Shown here in pieces: positions 52,411-64,000 of a stretch of DNA of 64,000 nucleotides. This DNA comes from Xylocopa sonorina. Its lineage: Eukaryota > Arthropoda > Insecta > Hymenoptera > Apidae. The notes below the pieces were generated by a model. That model was not told the origin of the DNA, ran no database searches, and saw only the letters and a program-made list of their open reading frames with translations. The translations under genes were made by a program, and so were the position numbers. Location of the stretch: positions 124,001-188,000 of the forward strand of contig NW_027490460.1 of assembly GCF_050948175.1 (NCBI RefSeq). Reading direction: 5' to 3'. The stretch's first letter is position 1. Each line of letters starts with the position of its first letter.

Positions 52411-53164
52411 ACTTCCTTGCAAGGAAATAGCGTTTGCAGATGTCTACGTATCGTAGCAATAGAGTTCTTATGAGTCTTAAAACGCGATATCGCATCACAT
52501 TTCTATGTTTCATGGTAAGATATAATATGATTTGCGAAGTGTCATGTATTCCTCGTCTACACTTCAAATGAATGTGAATGCGATACTTCCTCGCTACTAA
52601 ATAGCGTTTGCAGATGTCTACGTATCGTAGCAATAGCTTTCTAATGCTTCTTAAAACGCGATATCGCATCTCATTTCTATGTTTCATGGTAAGATATAAT
52701 ATGATTTGCGAAGTGTCATGTATTCCTCGTCTACACTTCAAATGAATGTGAATGCGACACTTCCTCGCTAGGAAATAGCGTTTGCAGATGTCTACGTGTC
52801 GTAGCAATAGAGTTCTTATGATTCTTAAAACGCGATATCGCATCACATTTCTATGTTTCATGGTAAGATATAATATGATTTGCGAAGTGTCATGTATTCC
52901 TCGTCTACACTTCAAATGAATGTGAATGCGATACTTCCTCGCTACTAAATAGCGTTTGCAGATGTCTACGTATCGTAGCAATAGCTTTCTAATGCTTCTT
53001 AAAACGCGATATCGCATCTCATTTCTATGTTTCATGGCGAGATATAATATGATTTGCGAAGTGTCATGTATTCCTCGTCTACACTTCAAATGAATGTAAA
53101 TGCGACACTTCCTTGAAAGGAGGTAGCGATTGCAGATGTCTACGTATCGAAGCAATAGAGTTCA
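46080..53164. repeat. Dispersed duplication, 36 monomers apart (46080-46900 and 52344-53164)
   Basis: The variant GCATCACATTTC at 46228 and 52492 and the motif GAAAGGAGGT at 46851 and 53115 give an offset of 6264 bp. Both segments end at an unoccupied version of the retroelement target site. Confidence 0.78.
46849..46920. other. Unoccupied paralogue of the element target site
   Basis: The left flank (TTGAAAGGAGGTAGC to CAATAG) and right flank (CAAATGCTTCTTAGAACGAG) found around the element meet here at a single AGTT (46895-46898). Further right the match to the element flank weakens, with CCTCGTCTACG instead of CCTCGACTACG. Confidence 0.78.
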
Positions 53165-53270
53165 AATGCTTCTTAGAACGAGATATTGCATCTCATATCT
53201 ATGTTTCATGATAAGATATAATATACATTGCGAAGTGTTATGCATTCCTCGACTACGATTCAAGTGAATG
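53113..53270. other. Unoccupied paralogue of the element target site
   Basis: Both element flanks join at a single AGTT (53159-53162). The match continues through CCTCGACTACGATTCAAGTG, the same private variants seen right of both element copies. Confidence 0.84.
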
Positions 53271-54154
53271 TAAATGCGACACTTCCTTCCAAGGAAATAG
53301 CGTTTGCAGATGTCTACGTATCGTAGCAATAGAGTTCTAATGCTTCTTTAAACGCGATATCGCATCTCATTTCTATGTTTCATGGTAAGATGTAATATGA
53401 TTTGCGAAGTGTTATGTATTCCTCGTCTACACTTCAAATGAATGTAAATGCGACACTTCCTTGCAAGGAAGTAGTGATTGCAGATGTCTACGTATCGAAG
53501 CAATAGAGTTCAAATGCTTCTTAAAACGAGATATTGCATCTCATATCTATGTTTCATGGTAAGATGTAATATGATTTGCGAAGTGGTATGTATTCCTCGT
53601 CTACGATTCAAATGAATGTGAATGCGACACTTCCTCGCTAGGAAATAGCGTTTGCAGATGTCTACGTATCGTAGCAATAGAGTTCATATGATTCTTAAAA
53701 CGCGATATCGCATCTCATTTCTATGTTTCATGGTAAGATATAATATGATTTGCGAAGTGTTATGTATTCCTCGTCGACACTTCAAAGGAATGTGAATGCG
53801 ACACTTCCTCGCTAGGAAATAGCGTTTGCAGATGTCTACGTATCGTAGCAATTGATTTCTAATGCTTCTTAAAACGCGATATCGCATCTCATTTCTATGT
53901 TTCATGGTAAGATATAATATGATTTCCGAAGTGTCATGTATTCCTCGTCTACACTTCAAATGAATGTAAATCCGACACTTCCTTGCTAGGAAATAGCGTC
54001 TGCAGATGTCTAGGTATCGTAGCAATAGAGTTCAAACGCTTCTTAAAACTAGATATTGCATCTCATATCTATGTTTCATGATAAGATATAATATTCATTG
54101 CGAAGTGTTATGCATTCCTCGTCTACGATTCAAATGAATGTAAATGCGACACTT

Positions 54155-54312
54155 CCTTGAAAGGAGGTAGCGATTGCAGATGTCTACGTATCGAAGCAAT
54201 AGAGTTCAAATGCTTCTTAGAACGAGATATTGCATCTCATATCTATGTTTCATGATAAGATATAATATACATTGCGAAGTGTTATGCATTCCTCGACTAC
54301 GATTCAAGTGAA
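54155..54312. other. Unoccupied paralogue of the element target site
   Basis: Single AGTT at 54203-54206 between the element's left and right flank haplotypes, continuing through CCTCGACTACG. Confidence 0.84.
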
Positions 54313-55372
54313 TGTAAATGCGACACTTCCTTCCAAGGAAATAGCGTTTGCAGATGTCTACGTATCGTAGCAATAGAGTTCTAATGCTTCTTTAAACGCG
54401 ATATCGCATCTCATTTCTATGTTTCATGGTAAGATGTAATATGATTTGCGAAGTGTTATGTATTCCTCGTCTACACTTCAAATGAATGTAAATGCGACAC
54501 TTCCTTGCAAGGAAGTAGTGATTGCAGATGTCTAGGTATCGTAGCAATAGAGTTCTAATGCTTCTTAAACCGCGATATCGCATCTCATTTCTATGTTTCA
54601 TGGTAAGATGTAATATGATTTGCGAAGTGGTATGTATTCCTCGTCTACACTTCAGAGGAATGTGAATGCGACACTTCCTCGTTAGGAAGTAGCGTTTGCA
54701 GATGTCTACGGATCGTAGCATTAGATTTCTAATGCTTCTTAAAACGCGATATCGCATCTCATTTCTATGTTTCATGGTAAGATATAATATGATTTCCGAA
54801 GTGTCACGCATTCCTCGTCTACAATTCAAATGAATGTGAATGCGACCCTTCCTCGCTAGGAAATAGCGTTTGCAGATGTCTACGTATCGTAGCAATAGAG
54901 TTCATATGATTCTTAGAACGCGATATCGCATCTCATTTCTATGTTTCATGGTAAGATATAACATGATTTGCGAAGTGTTATGTATTCCTCGTCTACACTT
55001 CAAATGAATGTGAATGCGATACTTCCTCGCTAGGAAATAGCGTTTGCAGATGTCTACGTATCATAGCAATAGCTTTCTAATGCTTCTTAAGACGCGATAT
55101 CGCATCTCATTTCTATGATTCCTGGTAAGATATAATATGATTTGCGAAGTGTCATGTATTCCTCGTCTACGATTCAAATGAATGTAAATGCGACACTTCC
55201 TTGCAAGGAAATAGCGTTTGCAGATGTCTACGTATCGTAGCAATAGAGTTCTAATGCTTCTTAAAACGCGATATCGCATCTCATTTCTATGTTTCATGGT
55301 AAGATGTAATATGATTTGCGAAGTGTCATGTATTCCTCGTCTACACTTCAAATGAATGTAAATGCGACACTT

Positions 55373-55530
55373 CCTTGAAAGGAGGTAGCGATTGCAGATG
55401 TCTACGTATCGAAGCAATAGAGTTCAAATGCTTCTTAGAACGAGATATTGCATCTCATATCTATGTTTCATGATAAGATATAATATACATTGCGAAGTGT
55501 TATGCATTCCTCGACTACGATTCAAGTGAA
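55373..55530. other. Unoccupied paralogue of the element target site
   Basis: Single AGTT at 55421-55424 between the same flank haplotypes, continuing through CTCGACTACGATTCAAGTG. Confidence 0.84.
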
Positions 55531-58274
55531 TGTAAATGCGACTCTTCCTTCCAAGGAAATAGCGTTTGCAGATGTCTACGTATCGTAGCAATAGAGTTCT
55601 AATGCTTCTTTAAACGCGATATCGCATCTCATTTCTATGTTTCATGGTAAGATGTAATATGATTTGCGAAGTGTTATGTATTCCTCGTCTACACTTCAAA
55701 TGAATGTAAATGCGACACTTCCTTGCAAGGAAGTAGTGATTGCAGATGTCTAGGTATCGTAGCAATAGAGTTCTAATGCTTCTTAAACCGCGATATCGCA
55801 TCTCATTTCTATGTTTCATGGTAAGATGTAATATGATTTGCGAAGTGGTATGTATTCCTCGTCTACACTTCAAATGAATGTAAATCCGACACTTCCTTGC
55901 TAGGAAATAGCGTCTGCAGATGTCTAGGTATCGTAGCAATAGAGTTCAAACGCTTCTTAAAACTAGATATTGCATCTCATATCTATGTTTCATGATAAGA
56001 TATAATATTCATTGCGAAGTGTTATGCATTCCTCGTCTACGATTCAAATGAATGTAAATGCGACACTTCCTTGCAAGGAAATAGCGTTTGCAGATGTCTA
56101 CGTATCGTAGCAATAGAGTTCTTATGATTCTTAAAACGCGATATCGCATCTCATTTCTATGTTTCATGGTAAGATATAATATGATTTGCGCAGTGTCATG
56201 TATTCCTCGTCTACACTTCAAATGAATGTGAATGCGACCCTTCCTCGCTAGGAAATAGCGTTTGCAGATGTCTACGTATCGTAGCAATAGAGTTCATATG
56301 ATTCTTAGAACGCGATATCGCATCTCGTTTCTATGTTTCATGGTAAGATATAACATGATTTGCGAAGTGTTATGTATTCCTCGTCTACACTTCAAATGAA
56401 TGTGAATGCGATACTTCCTCGCTAGGAAATAGCGTTTGCAGATGTCTACGTATCGTAGCAATAGCTTTCTAATGCTTCTTAAGACGCGATATCGCATCTC
56501 ATTTCTATGATTCCTGGTAAGATATAATATGATTTGCGAAGTGTCATGTATTCCTCGTCTACGATTCAAATGAATGTAAATGCGACACTTCCTTGCAAGG
56601 AAGTAGCGATTGCAGATGTCTACGTATCGAAGCAATAGAGTTCAAATGCTCCTTAAAACGAGATATTGCATCTCATATCTATGTTTCATGATAAGATATA
56701 ATATACATTGCGAAGTGTTATGCATTCCTCGTCTACGATTCAAATGAATGTAAATGCGACACTTCCTTGCAAGGAAATAGCGTTTGCAGATGTCTACGTA
56801 TCGTAGCAATAGAGTTCTTATGATTCTTAAAACGCGAAATCGCATCTCATTTCTATGCTTCATGGTAAGATATAATATGATTTGCGAAGTGTCATGTATT
56901 CCTCGTCTACACTTCAAATGAATGTGAATGCGACACTTCCTCGCTAGGAAATAGCGTTTGCAGATGTCTACGTATCGTAGCAATAGAGTTCATATGATTC
57001 TTAAAACGCGATATCGCATCTCATTTCTATGTTTCATGGTAAGATATAATATGATTTGCGAAGTGACATGTATTCCTCGTCTACACTTCAAATGAATGTA
57101 AATGCGACACTTCCTTGCTAGGAAATAGCATCTGCAGATGTCTAGGTATCGTAGCAATAGCTTTCTAATGCTTCTTAAAACGCGATATCGCATCTCATTT
57201 CTATGTTTCATGGTAAGATATAATATGATTTGCGAAGTGTCATGTATTCCTCGTCTACACTTCAAATGAATGTAAATGCGACACTTCCTTGCTAGGAAAT
57301 AGCGTCTGCAGATGTCTAGGTATCGTAGCAATAGAGTTCTAATGCTTCTTAAAACGCGAAATCGTATCTCATTTCTATGTTTCATGGTAAGATATAATAT
57401 GATTTGCGAAGTGTTATGTATTCCTCGTCTACACTTCAAATGAATGTAAATGCGACACTTCCTTGCAAAGAAATAGCGTTTGCAGATGTCTACGCATCGT
57501 AGCAATAGATTTCTAATGCTCCTTAAAACGCGATATCGCATATCATTTCTATGTTTCATGGTAAGGTATAATATGATTTGCGAAGTGTCATGTATTCCTC
57601 GTCTACACTTCAAATGAATGTAAATGCGACACTTCCTTGCTAGGAAATAGCGTCTGCAGATGTCTAGGTATCGTAGCAATAGAGTTCAAATGCTTCTTAA
57701 AACGAGATATTGCATGTCATATCTATATTTCATGATAAGATATAATATACATTGCGAAGTGTTATGCATTCCTCGTCTACGATTCAAATGAATGTAAATG
57801 CGACACTTCCTTGCAAGGAAATAGCGTTTGCAGATGTCTACGTATCGTAGCAATAGAGTTCATATGATTCTTAAAACGCGATATCGCATCTAGTTTCTAT
57901 GTTTCATGGTAAGAAATAATATGATTTACGAAGTGTCATGTATTCCTCGTCTACGCTTCAAATGAATGTGAATGCTACACTTCCTCGCTAGGAAATAGCA
58001 TTTGCAGATGTCTACGTATCGTAGCAATAGAGTTTACATGATTCTTAAAACGCGATATCGCATCTCATTTCTATGTTTCATGGTAAGATATAACATGATT
58101 TGCGAAGTGTTATGTATTCCTCGTATACACTTCAAATGAATGTGAATGCGATACTTCCTCGCTTGGAAATAGCGTTTGCAGATGTCTACGTATCGTAGCA
58201 ATAGCTTTCTAATGCTTCTTAAAACGCGATATCGCATCTCATTTCTATGTTTCATGGTAAGATATAATATGATT

Positions 58275-58275
58275 G
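58275..58275. other. Single-base insertion breaking the register
   Basis: GATTGTGCG replaces GATTTGCG, one extra base. It is repeated at 60190 and 62105 in the 11-monomer unit copies. Confidence 0.9.
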
Positions 58276-60189
58276 TGCGAAGTGTCATGTATTCCTCGTC
58301 CACACTTCAAATGAATGTAAATGCGACACTTCCTTGCTAGGAAATAGCGTCTGCAGATGTCTAGGTATCGTAGCAATAGAGTTCTAATGCTTCTTAAAAC
58401 GCGATATCGCATCTCATTTCTATGTTTCATGGTAAGATGTAATATGATTTGCGAAGTGTTATGTATTCCTCGTCTACACTTCAAATGAGTGTAAATATGA
58501 CACTTCCTTGCAAGGAAGTAGCGATTGCAGATGTCTACGTATCGAAGCAGTAGAGTTCAAATGCTTCTTAAAACGAAATATTGTATCTCATATCTATGTT
58601 TCATGATAAGATATAATATACATTGCGAAGTGTTATGCATTCCTCGTCTACGATTCAAATGAATGTAAATGCGACACTTCCTTGCAAGGAAATAGCGTTT
58701 GCAGATGTCTACGTATCGTAGCAATAGAGTTCATATGATTCTTAAAACGCGATATCACATCTCATTTCTATGTTTCATGGTGAGATATAACATGATTTGC
58801 GAAGTGTTATGTATTCCTCGTCTACACTTCAAATGAATGTGAATGCGATACTTCCTCGCTTGGAAATAGCGTTTGCAGATGTCTACGTATCGTAGCAATA
58901 GCTTTCTAATGCTTCTTAAAACGCGATATCGCATCTCAATTCTATGTTCCATGGTAAGATATAATATGATTTGCGAAGTGTCATGTATTCCTCGTCTACA
59001 CTTCAAATGAATGTAAATGCGACACTTCCTTGCTAGGAAATAGCGTCTGCAAATGTCTAGGTATCGTAGCAATAGAGTTCATATGATTCTTAAAACGCGA
59101 TATCGCATCTCATTTCTATGTTTCATGGTAAGATATAATACGATTTGCGAAGTTTCATGTTTTCCTCGTCTACACTTCAAATGAATGTGAATGCGACACT
59201 TCCTCGCTAGGAAATAGTGTTTGCAGATGTCTACGTATCGTAGCAATAGAGTTCATATGATTCTTAAAACGCGATATCGCATCTCATTTCTATGTTTCAT
59301 GGTAAGATATAATACGATTTGCGAAGTTTCATGTTTTCCTCGTCTACACTTCAAATGAATGTAAATGCGACACTTCCTTGCAAAGAAATAGCGTTTGCAG
59401 ATGTCTACGCATCGTAGCAATAGATTTCTAATGCTCCTTAAAACGCGATATCGCATCTCATTTCTATGTTTCATGGTAAGGTATAATATGATTTGCGAAG
59501 TGTCATGTATTCCTCGTCTACACTTCAAATGAATGTAAATGCGACACTTCCTTGCTAGGAAATAGCGTTTGCAGATGTCTACGTATCGTAGCAATAGAAT
59601 TCATATGATTCTTAAAACGCGATATCGCATCTAGTTTCTATGTTTCATGGTAAGAAATAATATGATTTACGAAGTGTCATGTATTCCTCGTCTACGCTTC
59701 AAATGAATGTGAATGCTACACTTCCTCGCTAGGAAATAGTGTTTGCAGATGTCTACGTATCGTAGCAATAGAGTTCAGATGATTCTTAAAACGCGATATC
59801 GCATTTCATTTCTATGTTTCATGGTAAGATATAACATGATTTGCGAAGTGTCATCTATTCCTCGTCTACACTTCAAATGAATGTGAATGCGACACTTCCT
59901 CGCTAGGAAGTAGCGTTTGCAGATGTCTACGTATCGTAGCAATAGAGTTCATATGATTCTTAAAACGCGATATCGCATCTCATTTCTATGTTTCATGGTA
60001 AGATATAATATGATTTGCGAATTGTTATGTATTCCTCGTCTACACTTCAAAGGAATGTGAATGCGACACTTCCTCGCTAGGAAATAGCGTCTGCAGATGT
60101 CTACGTATTGTAGCAATTGATTTCTAATGCTTCTTAAAACGCGATATCGCATCTCATTTCTATGTTTCATGGTAAGATATAATATGATT

Positions 60190-60190
60190 G
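60190..60190. other. Single-base insertion, copy of the one at 58275
   Basis: The same GATTGTGCG variant, 1915 bp after the first. Confidence 0.9.
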
Positions 60191-62104
60191 TGCGAAGTGT
60201 CATGTATTCCTCGTCCACACTTCAAATGAATGTAAATGCGACACTTCCTTGCTAGGAAATAGCGTCTGCAGATGTCTAGGTATCGTAGCAATAGAGTTCT
60301 AATGCTTCTTAAAGCGCGATATCGCATCTCATTTCTATGTTTCATGGTAAGATGTAATATGATTTGCGAAGTGTTATGTATTGCTCGTCTACACTTCAAA
60401 TGAATGTAAATATGACACTTCCTTGCAAGGAAGTAGCGATTGCAGATGTCTACGTATCGAAGCAGTAGAGTTCAAATGCTTCTTAAAACGAAATATTGCA
60501 TCTCATATCTATGTTTCATGATAAGATGTAATATACATTGCGAAGTGTTATGCATTCCTCGTCTACGATTCAAATGAATGTAAATGCGACACTTCCTTGC
60601 AAGGAAATAGCGTTTGCAGATGTCTACGTATCGTAGCAATAGAGTTCATATGATTCTTAAAACGCGATATCACATCTCATTTCTATGTTTCATGGTGAGA
60701 TATAACATGATTTGCGAAGTGTTATGTATTCCTCGTCTACACTTCAAATGAATGTGAATGCGATACTTCCTCGCTTGCAAATAGCGTTTGCAGATGTCTA
60801 TGTATCGTAGCAATAGCTTTCTAATGCTTCTTAAAACGCGATATCGCATCTCAATTCTATGTTTCATGGTAAGATATAATATGATTTGCGAAGTGTCATG
60901 TATTCCTCGTCTACACTTCAAATGAATGTAAATGCGACACTTCCTTGCTAGGAAATAGCGTCTGCAAATGTCTAGGTATCGTAGCAATAGAGTTCATATG
61001 ATTCTTAAAACGCGATATCGCATCTCATTTCTATGTTTCATGGTAAGATATAATACGATTTGCGAAGTGTCATGTTTTCCTCGTCTACACTTCAAATGAA
61101 TGTGAATGCGACACTTCCTCGCTAGGAAGTAGCGTTTGCAGATGTCTACGTATCGTAGCAATAGAGTTCATATGATTCTTAAAACGCGATATCGCATCTC
61201 ATTTCTATGTTTCATGGTAAGATATAATATGATTTGCGAATTGTTATGAATTCCTCGTCTACACTTCAAAGGAATGTGAATGCGACACTTCTTCGCTAGG
61301 AAATTGCGTCTCCAGATGTCTACGTATCGTAGCAATTGATTTCTAATGCTTCTTAAAACGCGATATCGCATCTCATTTCTATGTTTCATGGTAAGATATA
61401 ATATGATTTCCGAAGTGTCATGTATTCCTCGTCTACACTTCAAATGAATGTAAATCCGACACTTCCTTGCTAGGAAATAGCGTCTGCAGATGTCTAGGTA
61501 TCGTAGCAATAGAGTTCAAACGCTTCTTAAAACTAGATATTGCATCTCATATCTATGTTTCATGATAAGATATAATATTCATTGCGAAGTGTTATGCATT
61601 CCTCGTCTACGATTCAAATGAATGTAAATGCGACACTTCCTTGCAAGGAAATAGCGTTTGCAGATGTCTACGTATCGTAGCAATAGAGTTCTTATGATTC
61701 TTAAAACGCGATATCGCATCTCATTTCTATGTTTCATGGTAAGATATAATATGATTTGCGCAGTGTCATGTATTCCTCGTCTACACTTCAAATGAATGTG
61801 AATGCGACCCTTCCTCGCTAGGAAATAGCGTTTGCAGATGTCTACGTATCGTAGCAATAGAGTTCATATGATTCTTAAAACGCGATATCGCATCTCATTT
61901 CTATGTTTCATGGTAAGATATAACATGATTTGCGAAGTGTTATGTATTCCTCGTATACACTTCAAATGAATGTGAATGCGATACTTCCTCGCTTGGAAAT
62001 AGCGTTTGCAGATGTCTACGTATCGTAGCAATAGCTTTCTAATGCTTCTTAAAACGCGATATCGCATCTCATTTCTATGTTTCATGGTAAGATATAATAT
62101 GATT

Positions 62105-62105
62105 G
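62105..62105. other. Single-base insertion, copy of the one at 58275
   Basis: The same GATTGTGCG variant, 1915 bp after the second. Confidence 0.9.
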
Positions 62106-64000
62106 TGCGAAGTGTCATGTATTCCTCGTCCACACTTCAAATGAATGTAAATGCGACACTTCCTTGCTAGGAAATAGCGTCTGCAGATGTCTAGGTATCG
62201 TAGCAATAGAGTTCTAATGCTCCTTAAAACGCGATATCGCATCTCATTTCTATGTTTCATGGTAAGATGTAATATGATTTGCGAAGTGTTATGTATTCCT
62301 CGTCTACACTTCAAATGAATGTAAATATGACACTTCCTTGCAAGGAAGTAGCGATTGCAGATGTCTACGTATCGAAGCAGTAGAGTTCAAATGCTTCTTA
62401 AAACGAAATATTGCATCTCATATCTATGTTTCATGATAAGATATAATATACATTGCGAAGTGTTATGCATTCCTCGTCTACGATTCAAATGAATGTAAAT
62501 GCGACACTTCCTTGCAAGGAAATAGCGTTTGCAGATGTCTACGTATCGTAGCAATAGAGTTCATATGATTCTTAAAACGCGATATCACATCTCATTTCTA
62601 TGTTTCATGGTGAGATATAACATGATTTGCGAAGTGTTATGTATTCCTCGTCTACACTTCAAATGAATGTGAATGCGATACTTCCTCGCTTGGAAATAGC
62701 GTTTGCAGATGTCTACGTATCGTAGCAATAGCTTTCTAATGCTTCTTAAAACGCGATATCGCATCTCAATTCTATGTTCCATGGTAAGATATAATATGAT
62801 TTGCGAAGTGTCATGTATTCCTCGTCTACACTTCAAATGAATGTAAATGCGACACTTCCTTGCTAGGAAATAGCGTCTGCAAATATCTAGGTATCGTAGC
62901 AATAGAGTTCATATGATTCTTAAAACGCGATATCGCATCTCATTTCTATGTTTCATGGTAAGATATAATACGATTTGCGAAGTTTCATGTTTTCCTCGTC
63001 TACACTTCAAATGAATGTGAATGCGACACTTCCTCGCTAGGAAATAGTGTTTGCAGATGTCTACGTATCGTAGCAATAGAGTTCAGATGATTCTTAAAAC
63101 GCGATATCGCATCTCATTTCTATGTTTCATGGTAAGATATAACATGATTTGCGAAGTGTCATGTATTCCTCGTCTACACTTCAAATGAATGTGAATGCGA
63201 CACTTCCTCGCTAGGAAATAGCGTTTGCAGATGTCTACGTATCGTAGCAATAGAGTTCAGATGATTCTTAAAACGCGATATCGCATCTCATTTCTATGTT
63301 TCATGGTAAGATATAATATGATTTGCGAAGTGTCATGTATTCCTTGTCTACACTTCGAATGAATGTGACTGCGATATTTCCTCGCTAGGAAATAGCGTTT
63401 GCAGATGTCTACGTATCGTAGCAATAGATTTCTAGTGCTTCTTAAAACGCGATATCGCATCTCATTTCTATGTTTCATGGTAAGGTATAATATGATTTGC
63501 GAAGTGTCATGTATTCCTCGTCTACACTTCAAATGAATGTAAATGCGACACTTCCTTGCTAGGAAATAGCGTCTGCAGATGTCTAGGTATCGTAGCAATA
63601 GAGTTCAAATGCTTCTTAAAACGAGATATTGCATGTCATATCTATGTTTCATGATAAGATATAATATACATTGCGAAGTGTTATGCATTCCTCGTCTACG
63701 ATTCAAATGAATGTAAATGCGACACTTCCTTGCAAGGAAATAGCGTTTGCAGATGTCTACGTATCGTAGCAATAGAGTTCATATGATTCTTAAAACGCGA
63801 TATCGCATCTAGTTTTTATGTTTCATGGTAAGAAATAATATGATTTACGAAGTGTCATGTATTCCTCGTCTACGCTTCAAATGAATGTGAATGCTACACT
63901 TCCTCGCTAGGAAATAGCATTTGCAGATGTCTACGTATCGTAGCAATAGAGTTTACATGATTCTTAAAACGCGATATCGCATCTCATTTCTATGTTTCAT

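Larger units (their letters stand above)
53100..55940. repeat. Higher-order repeat of 6 then 7 monomers around empty element sites
   Basis: The private variant TTCCTTCCAAGG occurs at 53283, 54327 and 55545, spaced 1044 and 1218 bp (6 and 7 monomers). GAAAGGAGGT precedes each one. The copies are mosaic rather than identical. Confidence 0.75.
58034..63010. repeat. Higher-order repeat of 11 monomers plus 1 bp, three copies
   Basis: The period is 1915 bp. The markers are GATTGTGCG at 58271, 60186 and 62101, and TAAATATGACAC near 58490, 60405 and 62320. The outer two copies are closest to each other. The middle copy has diverged monomers, and its right part differs from that of copy 1, so exchange followed the triplication. 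Confidence 0.85.
1..64000. repeat. 174-bp satellite DNA array filling the window, interrupted twice by one retroelement
   Basis: The motif AACGCGATATCGC recurs every 174 bp from position 1 to 63968. That distance is 355 monomers plus two 1096-bp interruptions plus five single-base insertions. Monomers differ by substitutions at many recurrent sites, but length is almost invariant. A representative monomer has 64 G/C of 174. Each monomer carries several short dyads: GCGATATCGC at monomer positions 4-13; GAAGTGTC (56-63) facing GACACTTC (102-109); CTACG-TAT-CGTAG (138-150). Neither edge of the array is in the window. The period is close to a nucleosome repeat, which fits a centromeric or heterochromatic role; that role is inferred, not shown. 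Confidence 0.98.
39761..64000. repeat. Satellite block 3, about 139 monomers
   Basis: Continuous satellite to the end of the window. Three single-base insertions (58275, 60190, 62105) all lie at the same monomer position in copies of one 11-monomer unit. Four unoccupied paralogues of the element's target site lie between 46.8 and 55.5 kb. Confidence 0.97.

Noticed and set aside
1..64000. CRISPR array
   Set aside because: Units are contiguous with no unique spacers, and the DNA is clearly eukaryotic satellite with an LTR element.
1..64000. Hammerhead ribozyme within the 174-bp monomer itself
   Set aside because: I looked for CTGATGA and GAAA in suitable spacing on both strands of the common monomer types. 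CTGATGA occurs only in the retroelement.
1..64000. CENP-B box in the monomer
   Set aside because: The required TTCG...CGGG pattern is absent; the common monomer has no CGGG.

Overview
The window is eukaryotic repetitive DNA, almost certainly a centromeric, pericentromeric or other heterochromatic block of an animal chromosome. About 96.6% of it is one tandem satellite with a 174-bp monomer, roughly 355 monomers. A representative monomer has 64 G/C in 174 bases. I see no conventional protein gene, no rRNA or tRNA gene, no CRISPR array and no prokaryotic signal. The organism cannot be named from this window. The primer site of the embedded retroelement matches the animal form of tRNA-Trp as I remember it. 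Miniature LTR elements (TRIMs) are known from ants, so an insect is a reasonable guess but only a guess.

Layout: satellite block 1 (1-30264, about 174 monomers); a 1092-bp miniature LTR retroelement (30265-31356); satellite block 2 (31357-38668, exactly 42 monomers plus a 4-bp target duplication); a second copy of the same element (38669-39760); satellite block 3 (39761-64000, about 139 monomers). Counted from the first to the last monomer, the 174-bp register is kept with only five 1-bp insertions. The array contains many nested higher-order duplications of 4, 5, 6, 7, 11, 13, 15 and 22/23 monomers. It also has dispersed block copies 8 to 50 monomers apart.

The most interesting object is the element. 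It lies on the minus strand: 5' LTR (right), a primer-binding site complementary to tRNA-Trp, about 570 bp of internal DNA, a polypurine tract, 3' LTR (left), flanked by the 4-bp duplication AGTT. It has no recognisable gag or pol, so it is TRIM-like and non-autonomous. Its 3' LTR holds what reads as a complete type III hammerhead self-cleaving ribozyme: GUC cleavage triplet, CUGAUGA and GAAA core, three stems and complementary loops 1 and 2. Hammerhead, LTR, PBS and PPT together give the architecture of the 'retrozymes' described in plants, here in a probably animal satellite array. The 5' LTR keeps only the 3' half of the ribozyme and has an unrelated U3 half.

The two element copies differ at 5 of 1092 positions and share target duplication and structure. 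They are therefore one insertion copied by satellite amplification. Unoccupied paralogous target sites remain further right (about 46.9, 53.2, 54.2 and 55.4 kb). A minus-strand transcript crossing both copies could be cut by the two ribozymes into an 8404-nt unit made of one element plus 42 satellite monomers. That last step is inference.
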